Source: Ustulina deusta
Lineage: Eukaryota; Ascomycota; Sordariomycetes; Xylariales; Xylariaceae
Assembly: GCA_023159155.1 (NCBI GenBank)
Contig: JAJNNX010000013.1
Span: 682,001 to 746,000, forward strand
Direction: 5' to 3'
DNA length: 64,000 nucleotides
Shown in pieces: positions 14,116 through 25,228 of this stretch. Below the pieces are notes generated by a model that was given only the letters and a program-made list of their open reading frames with translations, made no database searches and had not been told where the DNA came from. The stretch's first letter is position 1; each line of letters starts with the position of its first letter. Position numbers and translations under genes: made by a program.

Positions 14116-14886
14116 TTAATTGACGTTAATAGAGATACCCACACCCACTCCATTAACTTTATCAATTTTGTTGTCGGGATCCTCTGGCAGTTCTACTCCC
14201 CACCACTTTCTGAGTCGCTCTCTGAAGACCTCGTAATTCGCTCCGATGCGTATCACACGCATGTTGTCCATGTCGATGATGGTACCCGAGCGTTGGTACC
14301 TGTGGTATCTCTGCAGCCCATAATCCACAATAAGATCGGCTGATTCAAAGACCTCGGGCTCAATATCTTCAACAAGGTACTTCTGCCCTCGGCCAGTCAG
14401 ATTGGCGCTACTGCCAACCATCAACTGCCCGTCCTCATCGTTTAGCCTTCCAAGCTCTCGCAGGAAGGGACATTCGGCAATTCCTATGCCGAGAGTATCC
14501 CCTTTCGTAGCGCGGTCCAGCGTTGCGGGAGTCAAAGCCGCAATGCGCGGGTGGTCTTTCCTGAAGCGCGCGACAACAGCAAGCATAGAGTTCATGCCCT
14601 GTGTAATTACACGAGTTATTTCGAATTTCTCAGGTGGTAGGATATGTAGCTGCTCGTGGGTTTTATAGGTGCCGATAACACCGATAGTATGACCAGACTT
14701 GCGCTGCTTGGCTGTAAACGCCCGCTCGATTCCCTCCGCGCTACACGACATGATGCCGTACCCGGTATCTATAGGTGCGATGATGACTCCACCGGCCTTG
14801 AGGACTTCAAAGGCTTCGCGTGCATCCCGTTGCACGTCGGGAACCGCGCCAGGTGCCGGGATCACGCGTGGAGTTTTGGAAGCCAT
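14116..14886 (-). CDS. YrdC/Sua5-like threonylcarbamoyl-AMP synthase domain protein
   Basis: A single uninterrupted 256-residue frame. Members of the YrdC/Sua5 family bind ATP, L-threonine and bicarbonate and make threonylcarbamoyl-AMP, the first step of t6A37 tRNA modification. The family signature is visible: PIDTGYG at residues 38-44 (the PTDTxYG motif), KQRKxxH at 60-66, SSANLTGRG at 159-167 and SGTIID at 200-205. It lacks the C-terminal Sua5 domain that the full-length eukaryotic enzyme carries, so it is a stand-alone YrdC protein and probably a paralogue of the housekeeping Sua5, possibly with a different carbamoyl-transfer role. The start is the first in-frame ATG; translation runs to a TAA near 14116. 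It sits alone between two decayed genes but shows no damage itself, which argues that it is functional. Confidence 0.8.
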   Translation of the reverse strand: MASKTPRVIPAPGAVPDVQRDAREAFEVLKAGGVIIAPIDTGYGIMSCSAEGIERAFTAKQRKSGHTIGVIGTYKTHEQLHILPPEKFEITRVITQGMNSMLAVVARFRKDHPRIAALTPATLDRATKGDTLGIGIAECPFLRELGRLNDEDGQLMVGSSANLTGRGQKYLVEDIEPEVFESADLIVDYGLQRYHRYQRSGTIIDMDNMRVIRIGANYEVFRERLRKWWGVELPEDPDNKIDKVNGVGVGISINVN

Positions 14887-16953
14887 GAAAAGACCTCGGT
14901 GAGTGTGTCCAGTCTAGTCTAAACCGAATATTGATAATAAGGGAGAGAATCTCAATCTCTCCAAAACGAGTGGACTGTCTGTAGAGTGAGTATCAGTGAT
15001 CATTCAAAAAGAAAAGGGCAGTCGTTCACTGATATGTATACCCCAGGTCATCTGCCTCTTTTTCCCCGCACTTGACCTGAAGCTAACGACATACACAACG
15101 AACTTAAAACATAATACGCCGATTCGATGTGACAGGCGTGGGGGAGAGGCGGTTGTCACACTGCATCTCCACGCCGGCTCCGAAATACTTTCGGAGGTGG
15201 TCTAACCCCACCTCCAGGTTGCAATAAGTCTTGCAAAAACCAGTAATGTGACCGCATTTTACATGCAAAGAATCAATAGTTTGTATAAACCCCTCAAGGA
15301 CTACGTTCGAGATCGAATCCGACAAGCTGGCGGGTACCCAGAAATAGTAATTGAGAGGACTTCTAGATACTTCTCAGCTCAGACGCAACTTAGTAGGCAT
15401 GCAACAGAATACAGCCTTAAGTGGCAGTCTGACGTGAATTATCAAGCTTCAGTCAGGTCCAGTGGAAGGCATTTCCAAATAGTGGTAGCCAGATCATAGA
15501 ATGCAATGAGAGAGTACCAACACGATGCAGGCTGCGAAGTGGTGTAGTTTTACAACGCGTCAAGGGCGGCACGGTATCGCAAAAAAGGGCCGAGATACGC
15601 ATTAACCCCGTGCTTCTACCCATGCTACTAAGTGAGCTACCTCGCGAGTTGGGTTAAATCCGAGACCGACATTGGCTCATGTGCTGAGAGCTTACAGGTC
15701 AGCTGGGTGGTCGTAAATGCTAGCGTGGAACTAAATTCCGGTATTATAGCGAATTGTACGGTAGATCGTAGATCAGTAGTGATACTATAGGTAATTATAA
15801 CTTGTAAAGCAGATTTATCGCTGATCGGGTTATGATCGAGATCGGGTTCTTCTGCATTTGCCACCCAATACCTACCCCTGGTCGCAACCCTTTTTTTTTT
15901 TTTCAGCGGCAGAACATCATACCAAATCCCCTATCAGGTCAATACAAGCTACCAATCCTGCTGACCAGTACAGGTTTCAAAGTCTTTGTGGTATCAACCA
16001 ATTTGCCCTTGTCCCTTATTGAAGGTCGGGGGTATTCTAGCGGTATGTCACATGTGCGGACACCGTTGTCGCAAAACGCCCATCACTGCCACCTGTGGCT
16101 TATAATAGACCCAAAGTTGAAAACGTATATATCAATATTGGCGATTTTGAACACCGGGTGACAGCAAGTGATTTGCAACTACATCAGGGATGAGATAAGG
16201 CTATTCTACGTCACTCATCTTACTGAGAGACAATCGGTGCGGCGATTATCACGAAAAAGTATTATGGTCCAAGAGCATCGCATGATGCGGGTAGGCTCTC
16301 AAAACATCTGATAGTAAATAATCATTAATTATCTCCTCGGACAACCACCACAGTAATCGGTCTGTAATCCTTACATGTCGGAAGCCGCTGCGCCTCGGAT
16401 CGGCAGGGTGGGGCCGTTTTTGATGGTCGGCCGTTGCTGGAACATTTCACGACCGGGACTTGATATGGTTTAGTCAGAAGCCCGAATTAGAAACCTAGTT
16501 AATGCCTGGGCTTTGGCGTTGGGGCGCACCGTGAAATCATGGATGTTACACCCCGCGAATTTCTTCTGGGGCACTGCGCGGAGGATAGGCGCTTACTTTC
16601 TAGCCGTCAAAAGATTCCGGGGTACCATTCCATCCAGGCCTACCGCCACCGATGCCGTTGGCGAACTTGTCTTGGCAGCCGCGATTACACGAGACGGATG
16701 CGTTAGCACGACATTATTTCGAGCTATGAATCATAGAGAGAATAGGAAACTTATAAGATGACGAATTCAAGATCAGGAACTATAGAGGGAATAGAAGACG
16801 ATAAAGATGACCTATTGGAGTGTGGGATGATCTGTGTCTTGACCAGAGACATCTTACACCCCCATTCAGATCGGTTTATTCAAGATGAAGGGCCTATTCA
16901 CTAAAACTCCTCCTTTTCTCCTAGGGCTTGGTTTTCGAGTGTCTGCCTCCTAA
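14887..16953. other. Intergenic region without a supportable gene
   Basis: About 2 kb. Short frames on both strands (for example 15248-15499 and 16513-16761) have no recognisable domain, no plausible splice sites joining them and no codon pattern that stands out. A poly-T tract lies at 15891-15903. The first few hundred bases presumably hold the promoter of the minus-strand YrdC-like gene. The rest may be old, unrecognisable gene debris, since decayed genes lie on both sides. Confidence 0.5.
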
Positions 16954-17770
16954 CTTGAGACCAAGAAGGTTATTCAATACTGCGGCAGCCGGACTAACGA
17001 CCAAGGTGCAAAATTCCACATAGACCTGCTCGTCAATACAAACAAGAATACTTACGCCACGAATGTCTTAATGGGCGAGTTCAGTATTGACGATAAAACC
17101 ATGCGCCTAAATGGTGGCAATCCTGACGCAGCGTCCAATGAGTGGTTTTGGAGCGAGATCAAGACAGTCCAAGATGCAGGGGTCAAGCAGTCCATGTGGC
17201 TGCGCCAAGTCTACGAGATTCTAAAAGACAACAACGGTACCTTCGATACCTACTACGCCTTGGTGAACAAGACGATCACAGACCACAGTTATGACAGCAT
17301 AGATTTAGATATTGAGGGCGGCCAGAGTAGCTGTGGCGATGATTCCATGAATCTCGACGACACCGTTCACCTCATTCGCCTGCTGCGCGCCGACTTCGGG
17401 CCCGACTTTATCATCACACTGGCGCCTGTTTCCAATGCGCTTCTAGGCGAGGGCTCAGTGCTACAAGGCGCTAGAAAAAAGCACCGCGTCTGACATCAGC
17501 TGGTACAACGCACAGTTCTACGGGGGCTCGTAGAAAGGCGTCAAGGCGCCGAATTACTACGAGCGATGCATCAACGAAGGGGGCTGGAGGCCGGAGCGTA
17601 TCGTGACGACTATCACTACGAGCTCGGACTTCGCATATCCACTACCGCGGTCGAGTTGGGTCGGACTTAACGAGACTGGGCCGACCATTGACACGTTGGC
17701 AGAGAAATATGCAGACTTTGGTGGTGTTGGTGGCTTTGACTATTATGGCGCTGAGCCCGCGTGGTTATGA
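16954..17770 (+). pseudogene. Decayed GH18 chitinase-like gene
   Basis: The conceptual product belongs to glycoside hydrolase family 18, which cleaves chitin or related beta-1,4-GlcNAc chains by substrate-assisted catalysis. The hallmark DSIDLDIEG (the DxxDxDxE motif with the catalytic Glu) lies at about 17299-17325, followed by LRADFGPDFIITLAP and, downstream, SDISWYNAQFYGG and GFDYYGAEPAW at the end of the barrel. Three lesions are visible: the frame begins after an in-frame TAA at 16951 with no usable ATG for the N-terminal strands; the reading frame shifts by +1 between about 17440 and 17462; and a TAG at 17531 interrupts the second frame. The TAG is one G-to-A change from TGG, consistent with RIP leakage from the adjacent AT block. 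The internal ATG at 17071 gives only a 140-codon frame, so a functional enzyme is not expected. Confidence 0.75.
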
Positions 17771-18177
17771 GCACCCCTGGCAGTGGTCTCGATGGGCTGC
17801 AACTCGGATGGGTGCCTAATTGTCGCCGTGGCTGTATAGAAGATATGGATAGACGAAGCCAGAAGCCGTCATGGATAATTTACATTGTTCATGAATTTCA
17901 TATTATCTCTTAATATGAATGTCATGTGTGTCAGATAGCCTTTTTATTTTTATTTCTTTTATTCTTCTCATTAAATTTTTTTCTCAGAGTGAAGCTGGGC
18001 CACTGTTAGGTCACCAGGGAATGCGAACTGCTAGATCGAAGCATATGGTTAAGGGTCTCTAAACCAGTCTCAACTATATACAGGAGTCTCTTTCATGTAG
18101 TGTTTTGTAGCAGGCTCCAACACGCCGGAGACTGGGTTTATCTCGGCAAGGATTGCGGTCTCTAGTATGAAGGAACG
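17771..18177. other. Spacer between two decayed genes
   Basis: About 400 bp with an AT/T-rich stretch at 17935-17985. No gene, repeat or RNA can be supported. Confidence 0.4.
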
Positions 18178-18690
18178 ATGGCCGGCGACACCCAGATCAA
18201 GGTTCGTGGCATTTTTGTCAAGCTTGGCGAAATCGATAGCGGGCGTAACTTACTACCACGTCTCGTCTATAATCCAAGCATTAGCAAAGTCACCTATCTC
18301 GTCCGCAGCGAGGCAAACATGCAGAAGTATGACAAGATCTAGGTTCTCATATACGATCTCGGGGGAATAACTTAGGGCTTACGCACGACCAGTTCAAATA
18401 CTCGCCGAAACACCCGAAATAATGACCCATTGTACAGCTAACCGGCCCCCGAGGGCGCCTCGTCGCAGCTTAATTTGCCGCTTTGCATCTACACGCTGCA
18501 GACCACGCCCCTGGGCACAGAGTCGAGGAGCAATGTCGCTGTTATCAACGCCTACTTGGTGGAGACAGGCGACTCTTATGGCAGAATATCGTTATGTCTT
18601 CGAAATCTGGGCAGATTATCTCAGGGAGATGGAGACTACCTACTCGTGTGTTGGATGGTGAGGAGATTTGAGTGTATTATGTATCCTTAG
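18178..18690 (+). pseudogene. Decayed protein-coding frame, family unknown
   Basis: From an ATG at 18178 one reading frame stays protein-like for most of 500 bp but is broken by TAG or TAA codons at about 18340, 18370 and 18451. The first segment contains IKVRGIFVKLGEID, and a later segment contains LQTTPLGTESRSNVAVINAY. Two of the stops are TAG, one transition away from TGG, which fits RIP-like damage. I do not recognise the family. It lies directly downstream of the decayed chitinase in the same orientation, so both may have been killed together. The alternative is a fortuitous run of open frame; the continuity of one frame across the stops favours a real former gene. Confidence 0.35.
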
Positions 18691-21188
18691 ACAACGTGTC
18701 TCATCGTGTGTACGACTTTGTTACTTTGCATATATTCACTCCTCATTCTAGACATACGGTACATCATATTCAATTATAAAGCTAGTTTGAAGCTCAGCAC
18801 CCGCTAGCCAGGATATATTACAGTTGAATAGTGCTCAGTTTTGCTCTCGATGACACCCTAACACCCGCGAGATCATAGACTCTAACGCGACTGACTACCC
18901 AGGCGTGAGAAAGTTAAGACAATATTTAGGTACATAGACACGTCATCTCTGCTGTTTCTAGTCCTGCCCTAGATACCGAACCCAGTTCGTCTCGTAACCT
19001 CCGTTTCCCATTCCGTGCTGCTGGTGCTCTGTCTTTTTCTCCCGCCTCGACTCATAGTCTCATACGGCCGTTACATGATGCAGAATTGAATGCTCACTCT
19101 TGCGGGAGGCAGGCGTCAAGGTACTCAAGTTGAGTTCCAGGAAAGAATTCAACTGGGTACTACCGATAACCTTGGACAGTGCCTCGCTTAATTAATGCCT
19201 ATTATGTGAGGGTGAAGGTGACAACGGCGCGATTAGGGCCCTCTGCTACCTAGGTATGTCGTGAAGCATCTTAATGTAATGAATGATGCCGTACGCTAGC
19301 TGGTAATCGCTCGCCTTTGATTCTTCGCGAGGGACTCTAGTTTTCGGAGATCAAAGCCAACCGTGACGATAGAGGAGGGTAACCATGGCACGTAGTCAAT
19401 GCCCAAGTTGAAGCAATCGCAGTACATACATCTTCAACGAGAGGATTTGACATGAGAGTAATTATAGACTACAGATTATAATGAAGCAACACTTGGACAG
19501 GGCCGCTCTAGATCGCCCCCTTCTCTCACTCTTGAAAAACGTCTACGTGCTCCCTCACCACCACCCCCCCCTCCCCCCCCTCCTTACGGGCTATCATAGT
19601 TCAGCCGAATCACCGCTACTAATCGCCGTTACGGAGGAGGGGTCTAAGAAACTTAATGAAGCTAGCTGGGTGGGTATATTGGTTGTGTCGTCAACTGCCT
19701 AGGTAGGTTAAGTAACAAGTAGGGGTATTAATGAATGGTTGTATTGATGTTTTAACGCCGCCCTGGAACACTTTTTGTGGCCAACAGTACTATCTATTTA
19801 ACATGATATCCTTCTACTTCTGCATGACAGGAAGATACCTGCCCACTGTATTTGTTTTTCTACGAAAAGAAAATACGGTACATGTTGTGGAAGAAAGTGT
19901 GTAAGAGAGTGACAGTTGGGAAATTTCCCAATTCGGAAAGGAATTATCTGGGAAAGGATGGAATGATTCTTGGCAGTCTTGGCTGGCGCAAGAGGGCGCT
20001 TGTGACTAAGACTACCGTAGCGGATTGAATATGAAGGCTGTTGTTGGCTGACCTTGGTTTCAGCAATGTCGGGGCTTTCCCCTTAAGGAGGATTAATATG
20101 TATATATACCTGTATTCTATCTATCTATCTATCTATATTTCTTTTCAAAATTTTCTTATTTTCTAATTCAGGCAGTGAGCTTAAAGGATATATTCTTACT
20201 TATGTACTAGCGGTGTATGTTGTGATCAGAAGAGACAGGACTTACCTACCGTTTCCAAAATCTCTTAATCAGTGGAGTAGATACTCAGCTAAGGTACCTC
20301 AATGTACCTATCTAAGCCTGAATATGTGCCTAGTTTGTGTAAGTACCTAGATAGGTACCTAGGCTACTTATCTATCTACACAAAGCTACAGCAACGTTAA
20401 GCACTATGTACCTCTCGAAGTAGCTTTTGTAAAACGTGGGAGAAAGTCAATTGGCTGTTAGGAATAACAGGGCATGGCACTGTTGAAAACAGGGGCCTGA
20501 GCAGGCCCAAACAGGCCTAAACAGAGGGGCTTGAGGGGTAGGTAACAATAAAAAAACGATGGTTGCGCGCGGCTGGGTGGATGCACAGCACTTATTCCTA
20601 TCTCTCTGGTGTTGTACGGTACCTAGGTACTTATCCCTATCCGGCCAGCCCTGCAATCCTGGCGCAGTTGGCAATTCACCCCCAATCGACCCCTGGTCGA
20701 GCTTGTCTGCTATCTGCGGCTTTCTACTGAACCGAAGACTACTCCCCCTGACCACTACACCATACCTTGAAACACTGCGACGCCGTAAAGGGAGGATCTG
20801 TCACTGTCACCACCATGGCCGCCGTATAGAAAGCGTACAAAGCCATGTCTCGATTCTTCCCACAAGCCTCTCTTCTCCCTTCGCCCCCGTATGCTTTGTG
20901 ACTTCGTGGTTCCTTGTCCGTGTCCCTCGCCGCCACCGTCGTTGTTGTTGTCGCCGTCGAAAGTGGTCGGGTTGTCTCAGCCCAACTGGTTCAACACCCG
21001 AGCGCAAATACCACAAACCCACGAGCCCATTGCACGGCATTGGATGACAACCGTCGACGTAAAGAGGCTAGTGGCCGGATTTGGTGCCGAGTTCGTGCGG
21101 CTCGACCAGCGGGAGGACCACGAGCATTCCACTGGACCGAGGGCGCCTCGAGATCTCCCACCACGTCAACAATCTCGACTTCGCCACC
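18691..21188. other. Intergenic region and 5' region of the AFI1-like gene
   Basis: About 2.5 kb. Simple repeats include a (TCTA)n tract at about 20115-20137 and a cluster of TACCTAGGTA-like motifs at 20290-20370 and 20618-20632. The last several hundred bases become pyrimidine-rich on the plus strand, as expected for a fungal promoter and 5' leader. Small frames here have no domain signature and are not reported as genes. No RNA gene was seen. Confidence 0.5.
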
Positions 21189-23863
21189 ATGGCCTCGATG
21201 CAGTCCGCTCTGCCGTATTTGACGCGAACGACCACCAACCAGTCCTTCTCCAATAGCTCTGGGTCCGGAGTTGGAGTCGGAGTCGGATCCGGATCCGGGT
21301 CTGGGTCTGGGTCTGGATCTGGCGCTGGCGGGAACCAGCGCACATCCCTTTCATCTTTCCCTTCTTCGCGTTCCAACTCCGCTTCCGGCATCTCGCCCCC
21401 CTCGCGACCTCCACGCTCTCCCCAGCCGCCCATGACAGAGCCGGACCGCACATCCCACCCGAGCTCCAATTCAAAGACGTCGTCCCTTGCGAGCCAAACC
21501 CTAGCCTCTGAAGATTCGTCGCTGTCCATTTTCGCGAGAGGTCATCCCATGTCCAAATCACCACGAAGGCTGCGGTCCCAATACCCTCGAGAGTCCTCCG
21601 AGAACCATGTCGAGTATATTCTGGTGGCGTCCTTCGACATCGACCGCGGCCCGGTCATGGAGCATCAGTTCCCCGTCGCGATTACCGGTGACGAGCACAT
21701 GTTGGCCGAGTTAATGTTGCCCGACCAGGCTCACGCGCGCAATCAGGACTGGACCATCTTCTTCTTACACAAGGACTCGAATCAGGAAGAAGAGGAGCGG
21801 GAGCAGAAACAGAAAGCGGCCCGACGTCGCAGAAGGAAGCGGAGAAGAGATAGGCAAGCTGGAATCGTCGCCGAGGGGGATGATGCCACCGACGAGGAGG
21901 ACGAGAGTCGCGAAGACGGCGACAAGAATGATGACGATGACGACGACGATCGGGAAGACGATGACGAGGATTCAGAGCCAGAGGGAGGGGAAGGGCCACC
22001 TTTAATTTATGTCTTGAATTTGGTCTACACAAAACATGACAAGACGGTGAAAAGAGGCGCCGTGGTCAAGGCCATGGCCATATGTACTCGGCACCCGTTT
22101 CTGCATATCTACAAGGTTCGTCAGCAGCGCCTCTTTACCGGTCGGTCGACACTAACCTTCTTCAGCCTCTGCTTTTACTAGCGCTTGAGGAGTACTTCAA
22201 GTCCCCGGTCCCAGAAACCTTGTCTATGCTGTACGATGCAGTCAATGAGATGGATCTCTCCCTAATGCCGAGGCTAAGCTTGCTAGAGAAGTATCTCCTG
22301 CAGTCCAGCGAGAACAAGGATCTTTTTGTCGAAAAGTTTGAGCACATGGTTCAAAAGCGGATTGCTGAGGATGGGATTGATCATGTTGGCGAGCCTTTCG
22401 ACGCCAGTAGAAGCCCACCTAAGCCCCAAAGTATATCCCGGGCCGGGACTAAAGCGTTCCTTGAAGGCCATACTGCCTACTCTGTACCCCGAGATACACA
22501 CGAATTCGAGAGCAAGGTTATGTACAAAGGCATCCCCATCCCCGTCAAAGTTCCAACGGCTACCATGCCAGAGACGGTCGGAGATTTCTCTCTCGTCAAG
22601 CTGATACAGAATTTTTCCGAGCCCCATGCCAAGTCTATGCAACCCTTTACACTGCATCCCCATCTGACGACGAATGGGCCCAGTACACATCCCATCATGG
22701 TTCTAGCTAATGCCCTGCTGACGCAGAAGAGAATTATCTTTCTCGGTCATAATATGCCCTCTGGCGAGGTGGCGGAAGCTGTACTTGCAGCTTGTGCTCT
22801 CGCCTCTGGTGGCGTGCTGAGAGGCTTTACTCGCTTCGCATTTCCCTATACCGACCTTACCAAGATCGACGATCTACTAAAAGTTCCCGGCTTTATTGCT
22901 GGTGTGACGAATCCTACATTTGAGATGCATCCTGAGTGGTGGGATCTGTTGTGCGACCTTCCCAGTGGGCGAATGAAGATTAGCAGCAAGATCGAGCAAC
23001 CGCTTGTGACAGAAGGCTTGAGGTATTTCCAGCAACAGAATCCGTCTCTTGCTACTCAGCTGAGCGGTTCTAATGGTTCTACCGATCTGAACGGGGACAT
23101 AGTGTTCATGAATGACATCCTCAAGAGCCTAGCGGCGAGGCTTGGCGAACGAGTGATCCGAGCTAAGTGGCGGGATTGGGTTGTCAGGTTTACTCGCATA
23201 GCTGCAGCTTTCGAGGAGAGCGTGTATGGCGCTAGCGCGCTGTTTATCGGCGGGGATGAACATGAGAAAATCACGGGTGGGCATGGTTTTGTCTGGGCAG
23301 ACGATTCTGCCAAGCAGAAAGAGCTTGCTAGTAATGTATACAGGATTGAGGGCTGGAGAAACACGAGGAGCTACTACAGCTATATTCAGGTAAGCTCTAG
23401 TTTAACTTTCTGCCATCCTCGCTTGCGATTAACCCTGATATAGGATCTTGGTCAGCTATATACCGTCCGACCCCTAAAGGGACTCGATCTGCACCATATG
23501 CATGATCGCTTGCGCACACAGCGGCTCAGCTCTGCGCAGAGTCGGGAGATATACCTGTCTTTCGCCAAGTCGGTTTGGTCGTACGATGAAATATGTCTAC
23601 TGTTGACGGTCGCGCCCGAATCACATGCCGGCCTGTTTTACCTTGCGCTCGGGCTTTTCCACAAAGATCGAGATGTCCGAATCAAGACCTCGGAGCTCCT
23701 GGAGCGCATCGCCGAGCATGAGGCCGGACAACACTGGTGGAAGGGTCTCAGTCGATATCAGAAGCTCGCTTTTCACCGCATACGGCGAGAAGCCGAGACG
23801 GAGATGAGGATGAGGTTGAAGAAGGAGGGAATTAGTCCCGAAGTGGGAAAGAGGATAAGCTGA
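21189..23863 (+). CDS. AFI1-like DENN/SPA-domain protein (polarity, Arf3 docking)
   Basis: Proposed exons are 21189-22115, 22166-23389 and 23444-23863, giving 856 residues. The ATG at 21189 sits in a perfect GCCACCATGG context; an upstream in-frame ATG at 21081 lacks such a context. The N-terminal 140 residues are low complexity with a (GS)n run at 24-46. Residues 141-157 read [17 protein letters not shown], the start of the Afi1-type DENN region that docks the Arf3 GTPase in yeast. A basic run (about 210-222) and a long Asp/Glu run (about 230-265) form an insert before [11 protein letters not shown]. The C-terminal two thirds match the SPA (stabilisation of polarity axis) part, including [23 protein letters not shown] and [22 protein letters not shown] segments. 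Introns are 50 and 54 bp with an ACTAAC branch point in the first. The likely role is polarised growth and exocytosis at the cell cortex. Confidence 0.85.
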
Positions 23864-24216
23864 CGACGACGACGATGACGACGACGATAATGATGTGATT
23901 CTTTTGTTCTTTTATCTCGTCTTGCGGTTGGCAATGATGATATCCCACACAGTTAGTACATAGTTCTGGTGTTTATATCTTGATGTATATATCTATACAT
24001 ATATACATATATATTTAGGTTTCCCGACATGCAAACGCTGGCGTTGGTGGACAGATGTTATTTCCGGCAGGGGGCCATATTGTTTGGTAATAAGAAGATC
24101 ACGATTGTGGATTTATCGATAGTTCCTAAATCGGCGAGGACGTCTGTCTGGGCGATTCATTTATTTCAAGTGCTACTCGAACATAATTAACTACCAGAAC
24201 CCGTCCCGACATTTGT
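23864..24216. other. Convergent 3' spacer
   Basis: A 353-bp spacer between two convergent genes. It starts with a GAC-GAC-GAT purine-rich repeat (23864-23890) just after the stop codon, and has a TATATATC/TATACATA alternating tract at 23990-24015, a plausible 3'-end processing region. No gene is present. Confidence 0.5.
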
Positions 24217-25228
24217 TTACAGCAGATACTTGGCGGCATGCTCTACGTGATCTTGGGCAAAACTCGAGATGAAGTAGTAGGAGTGATCGTAGTTCTGCCA
24301 TTGATTCCCTCCCGTCAGTAAAGTTCGTCATCATTATACGCAACGGCACCAGAAAACGACAGAGCGATATGAAAGAGAAGATAAAAAAAAAATTAAAATA
24401 AATAGAAAAAGATAGAAATAGAAAGCTCACCTCCTGATACCGCACCGTAAGCCCCGTGACGCCGGCCTCCTTGGCCGCCTTCTCGAAGTTCTCCGGCAGC
24501 AGCTGCCCGTCCTTGTAGAACTGGTCGGCGGTGCCGACATCGATGAGGGCCCTGAGGTCCTTGCCGCGCCAGGCCTCAGCCGTGACGAGATGGGTAGCGT
24601 CGTACGCCGCCCAGGCGGCCCGGTCCCCGCCCAGGTACCCGGCGAACGCCTTCTCGCCCCACGGACACCGGCTCGGGTTGCTGATGGGCGCGAAGGCGCT
24701 GACGGAGCGGTACTTGCCGGGGTTCCGGAGGTACAGCGCCAGCGCGCCGTGGCCGCCCATGCTGTGTCCCGTGATGCTGACGCGGGACGGGTCGAGCCTC
24801 GCCCCCAGCGCGGCGTCGGCGAACAGCGCCGCCGGCAGCTCCGCGGCCACGTAGCTGTACATGTTGTAGTGCGCGCGCCACGGCGCCTCCGTCGCGTCCA
24901 CGTAGAACCCGGCCCCGCTGCCGAAGTCCCACGTCGCGTCCTCGCCCGCGATCCCCGCGCCCCGCGGCGACGTGTCCGGGTACACGACGGCTAGCCCGTG
25001 CCGCGCCGCCGACGCGTGCAGGTGGCCTTTCTCGGCGCAGTTGTCTGGCGTGCAGGTTAGGCCGGACAGGTACAGTAGCACGGGCACCGGGGCGGCGCTG
25101 TCCGAGAGCGCGGCCGGCGGCAGGAACACGGATACGTTCATCGCCGTCTTGGTGCTGCTGGATTCGTGCGTCAGCTTCAGCAGCTGCCCGCCGAAGGTGG
25201 CGATGGTCGCTTTCGTCTCGAAGCCCAT
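24217..25228 (-). CDS. S-formylglutathione hydrolase
   Basis: Exons 25228-24431 and 24294-24217 (minus strand) encode 291 residues, the usual size of this esterase-D family. It hydrolyses S-formylglutathione to formate and glutathione, the second step of glutathione-dependent formaldehyde detoxification in the cytosol. The nucleophile elbow GHSMGGHG places the catalytic Ser at about residue 156; Asp235 lies in VGTADQF; and the catalytic His270 lies in NYDHSYYF, which is encoded only by the second exon. The family's LSGLTCTPDN oxyanion region is at about 54-63. The intron (24295-24430, 136 bp) has a GTGAGC donor and a GGCAG acceptor; reading through it gives a false C-terminus without the catalytic His. 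The coding sequence is markedly GC-rich compared with its neighbours, which is common for highly expressed fungal genes. Confidence 0.9.

Noticed and set aside
20559..21080. Plus- and minus-strand frames upstream of the AFI1-like gene
   Set aside because: No domain; they lie in the pyrimidine-rich leader, and the ATG at 21189 with a perfect context explains the gene start.
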